Assembly (NCBI GenBank): GCA_964489785.1
Contig: CAZAZY010000019.1
Coordinates: forward strand, 1 to 13,295
DNA length: 13,295 bases
Direction: 5' to 3'
Source of the DNA: JAIPIY01 sp964489785
GTDB taxonomy: Bacteria; Patescibacteriota; Minisyncoccia; Phycocordibacterales; UBA1006
The translations under genes were made by a program, and so were the position numbers. Positions 12,254-13,295 of the stretch are shown one piece after another (the first letter of the stretch is position 1; each line of letters starts with the position of its first letter). The notes beneath the pieces were generated by a model, which saw only the letters and a program-made list of their open reading frames with translations, was not told where the DNA came from and searched no databases.

Positions 12254-12841
12254 TTATTTCTTAAAATATAATTTAATATCGTTATGAATTTCTTCAATAG
12301 AACGTTCACCCTGAATATCAATCACCTGATATCGTGCATGATTTTTGTAATAATCAAGAATCGGTTTTGTTAATTCATGATATTGTTCTAAACGTTTCGC
12401 AATTGCTTCATCGTGATCATCTGCGCGTCCACGTGCATACATTCGTTTTTTTGATTCTTCATCAGATACTTGTAAATGAATCACAATAACTTTTTCTTTT
12501 TTATAAAAATCAAGAGCTGTTTCTAAAACTTCTGCTTCGGTTAATGTTCGTGGATATCCATCGATCAACATATGTTCGTTTCCAGAGAGTCCCTGTACAA
12601 AAGCGCTTCCCCACATCCAAATAGTAAGAAACAAAGGTTGCAAAATACCACCACTCATTCGTTCTGCAACAAGTCTACTAGTATGATTATCCTCTTTCAT
12701 CAATGCTCTAAAACCGTCCCCCGTAGCAAAATGAAAGACTGGTACGTGTGATATTTCTTGAAAAAAGGAACGAAGTAATTCAACTTGCGTTCCTTTTCCA
12801 GACCCCTGCGAGCCTATAAAGATAACAGTATGCGGTTTCAT
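12254..12841 (-). CDS. adk: Adenylate kinase (short-LID type)
   Basis: Adk interconverts ATP plus AMP with two ADP. The 195-residue protein has the P-loop IGSQGSGKGTQ (GSQGSGKGT 10-18), the AMP-site TGDGFR (40-45), IDGYPRT (93-99) and RGRADD (137-142) leading into RLEQYHE. The LID between the RGRADD arginine and the next helix is only a few residues, as in short adenylate and UMP/CMP kinases, without a zinc-binding Cys cluster. The AMP-site segment has some divergence, so other NMP specificity is possible. It is the first gene of the adk-pyrH-map unit, with an extended -10 just upstream. Confidence 0.9.
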   Translation of the reverse strand: MKPHTVIFIGSQGSGKGTQVELLRSFFQEISHVPVFHFATGDGFRALMKEDNHTSRLVAERMSGGILQPLFLTIWMWGSAFVQGLSGNEHMLIDGYPRTLTEAEVLETALDFYKKEKVIVIHLQVSDEESKKRMYARGRADDHDEAIAKRLEQYHELTKPILDYYKNHARYQVIDIQGERSIEEIHNDIKLYFKK

Positions 12842-12850
12842 ATATGAAAT

Positions 12851-12859
12851 AGTATATCA
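12851..12859 (-). promoter_or_regulatory. Extended -10 promoter of the adk-pyrH-map operon
   Basis: On the minus strand TGATATACT (TGA 12857-12859, TATACT 12851-12856) ends 9 nt before ATG 12841, predicting a leader of 0-2 nt. No Shine-Dalgarno sequence is present and the -35 is weak. It lies directly after the terminator of the upstream gene. Confidence 0.6.
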
Positions 12860-12868
12860 GAAAAATAC

Positions 12869-12892
12869 AAAAAAACCACCCTCTCGGATGGT
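12869..12892 (-). terminator. Terminator of the peptidoglycan-binding protein gene
   Basis: The minus-strand RNA reads ACCAUCC-GAGA-GGGUGGU: a 7-bp stem with one U-G pair and a GNRA-type tetraloop, followed by seven U (12875-12869, the first of which pairs). It begins about 24 nt after the stop codon at 12917 and precedes the adk promoter. Confidence 0.88.
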
Positions 12893-12916
12893 TTTTCATA
12901 GAACATGGTTGTGTAT

Positions 12917-13295
12917 TTAGAATGCATTACAGGTTTGTATACCCGCAACTCCATCCATTACAAGATTCTTTGATTGTTGGAATGTTCGTACTGATTGTTC
13001 TGTTTGTGGTCCAAAGATACCATCTGCAGGCGTAATGTTCAGTTTTGTTTGAAGAAGCTGCACCATAGTTCCTCTTGATCCTATACGTAAAGGTGGTGTA
13101 CAAACCAGTGACGAAGGTGAAGTTGATTGATTTTGGAGTTGTTGTAGGAGTGTTTGAAGTTGTTGGATTTGCAAGAGAAGAGATTGAATGGTTGGAGTGG
13201 TTTCGTTTGCTTCTATTTGAATTCCTAGATTTGCTAATACAGTAGCTGATGCACGACCTCCGGATGATCGGCGAGGGGTTGGTTCTTCTTCCTCT
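12917..13295 (-). CDS. Peptidoglycan-binding protein, C-terminal part (5' end outside window)
   Basis: The frame stays open from the window edge to TAA 12917-12919. The apparent start at 13174 is a TTG leucine codon inside the frame, so the gene is partial here. The visible order is an acidic Glu run (EEEE) and PTPRRSSGGRAS linker, a segment ATVLANLGIQIEANETTP, a Leu/Gln coiled coil (SLLLQIQQLQTLLQQLQNQ), then a peptidoglycan-binding-1 fold: LRIGSRGTMVQLLQTKLN, DGIFGPQTEQSVRTFQQ and LVMDGVAGIQTCNAF. This module binds the cell wall. The layout with a short IQxLQ coil before the wall-binding domain at the C-terminus is common among CPR surface proteins. The full length and N-terminal catalytic or adhesive domain are unknown. 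Confidence 0.85.
   Translation of the reverse strand, partial: EEEEPTPRRSSGGRASATVLANLGIQIEANETTPTIQSLLLQIQQLQTLLQQLQNQSTSPSSLVCTPPLRIGSRGTMVQLLQTKLNITPADGIFGPQTEQSVRTFQQSKNLVMDGVAGIQTCNAF

Noticed and set aside
12250..12321. 24-codon N-terminal extension of the UMP kinase
   Set aside because: It overlaps the conserved end of adk, is hydrophobic/basic without homology to the family, and ATG 12249 gives the family's normal N-terminus 4 nt after adk.

Overview
The window reads as AT-rich bacterial chromosome. It most resembles Patescibacteria (CPR), probably a Parcubacteria-type lineage. The clues are compact, closely packed genes, a large stand-alone HerA/VirD4-type secretion ATPase, a wall protein with a Leu/Gln coil ahead of a peptidoglycan-binding domain, a single-pass Asn/Ser-rich surface protein and small VanZ-like and SET proteins. 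UGA is an ordinary stop here (SET gene, beta-CASP gene), so this is not one of the CPR lineages that read UGA as glycine. The lineage call is inference from gene style, not from a marker tree.

Layout. Positions 1-1311 (+): the end of an unrecognised gene with a strong terminator, a SET-domain methyltransferase, and an unrecognised gene whose frame breaks at a run of eight T. Positions 1323-3373 (-): truB, then a secreted, membrane-anchored surface protein, each with its own promoter. Positions 3471-4659 (+): the translation operon infC-rpmI-rplT, closed by a bidirectional terminator. Positions 4713-7125 (-): a VanZ/YjdF-like membrane protein, a beta-CASP metallo-beta-lactamase-fold nuclease and a SLOG/LOG-family protein. 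Positions 7156-7352 (-): a gene-free interval with a near-consensus promoter, about 160 nt that fold into one long rod, and a terminator; I read this as a structured ncRNA resembling 6S RNA. Positions 7399-12841 (-): ndk, the 920-residue ATPase, map, an archaeal-type UMP kinase and adk, with adk-pyrH-map spaced by 4-5 nt. Positions 12917-13295 (-): the C-terminal part of a peptidoglycan-binding protein that runs off the window.

Functionally the window mixes translation (infC, rpmI, rplT, truB, map), nucleotide phosphorylation (adk, pyrH, ndk), RNA processing (beta-CASP protein) and cell-surface or DNA-transport functions.

Two signals cut across the genes. First, wherever a gene heads a transcription unit, a -10 hexamer, often of the extended TGnTATnnT type, lies 6-7 nt before the start codon, and Shine-Dalgarno sequences are almost absent. 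This points to widespread leaderless mRNAs and changes the preferred start of at least two genes. Second, the same promoter geometry drives the ncRNA. No CRISPR array, tRNA, rRNA, insertion sequence or origin was seen.
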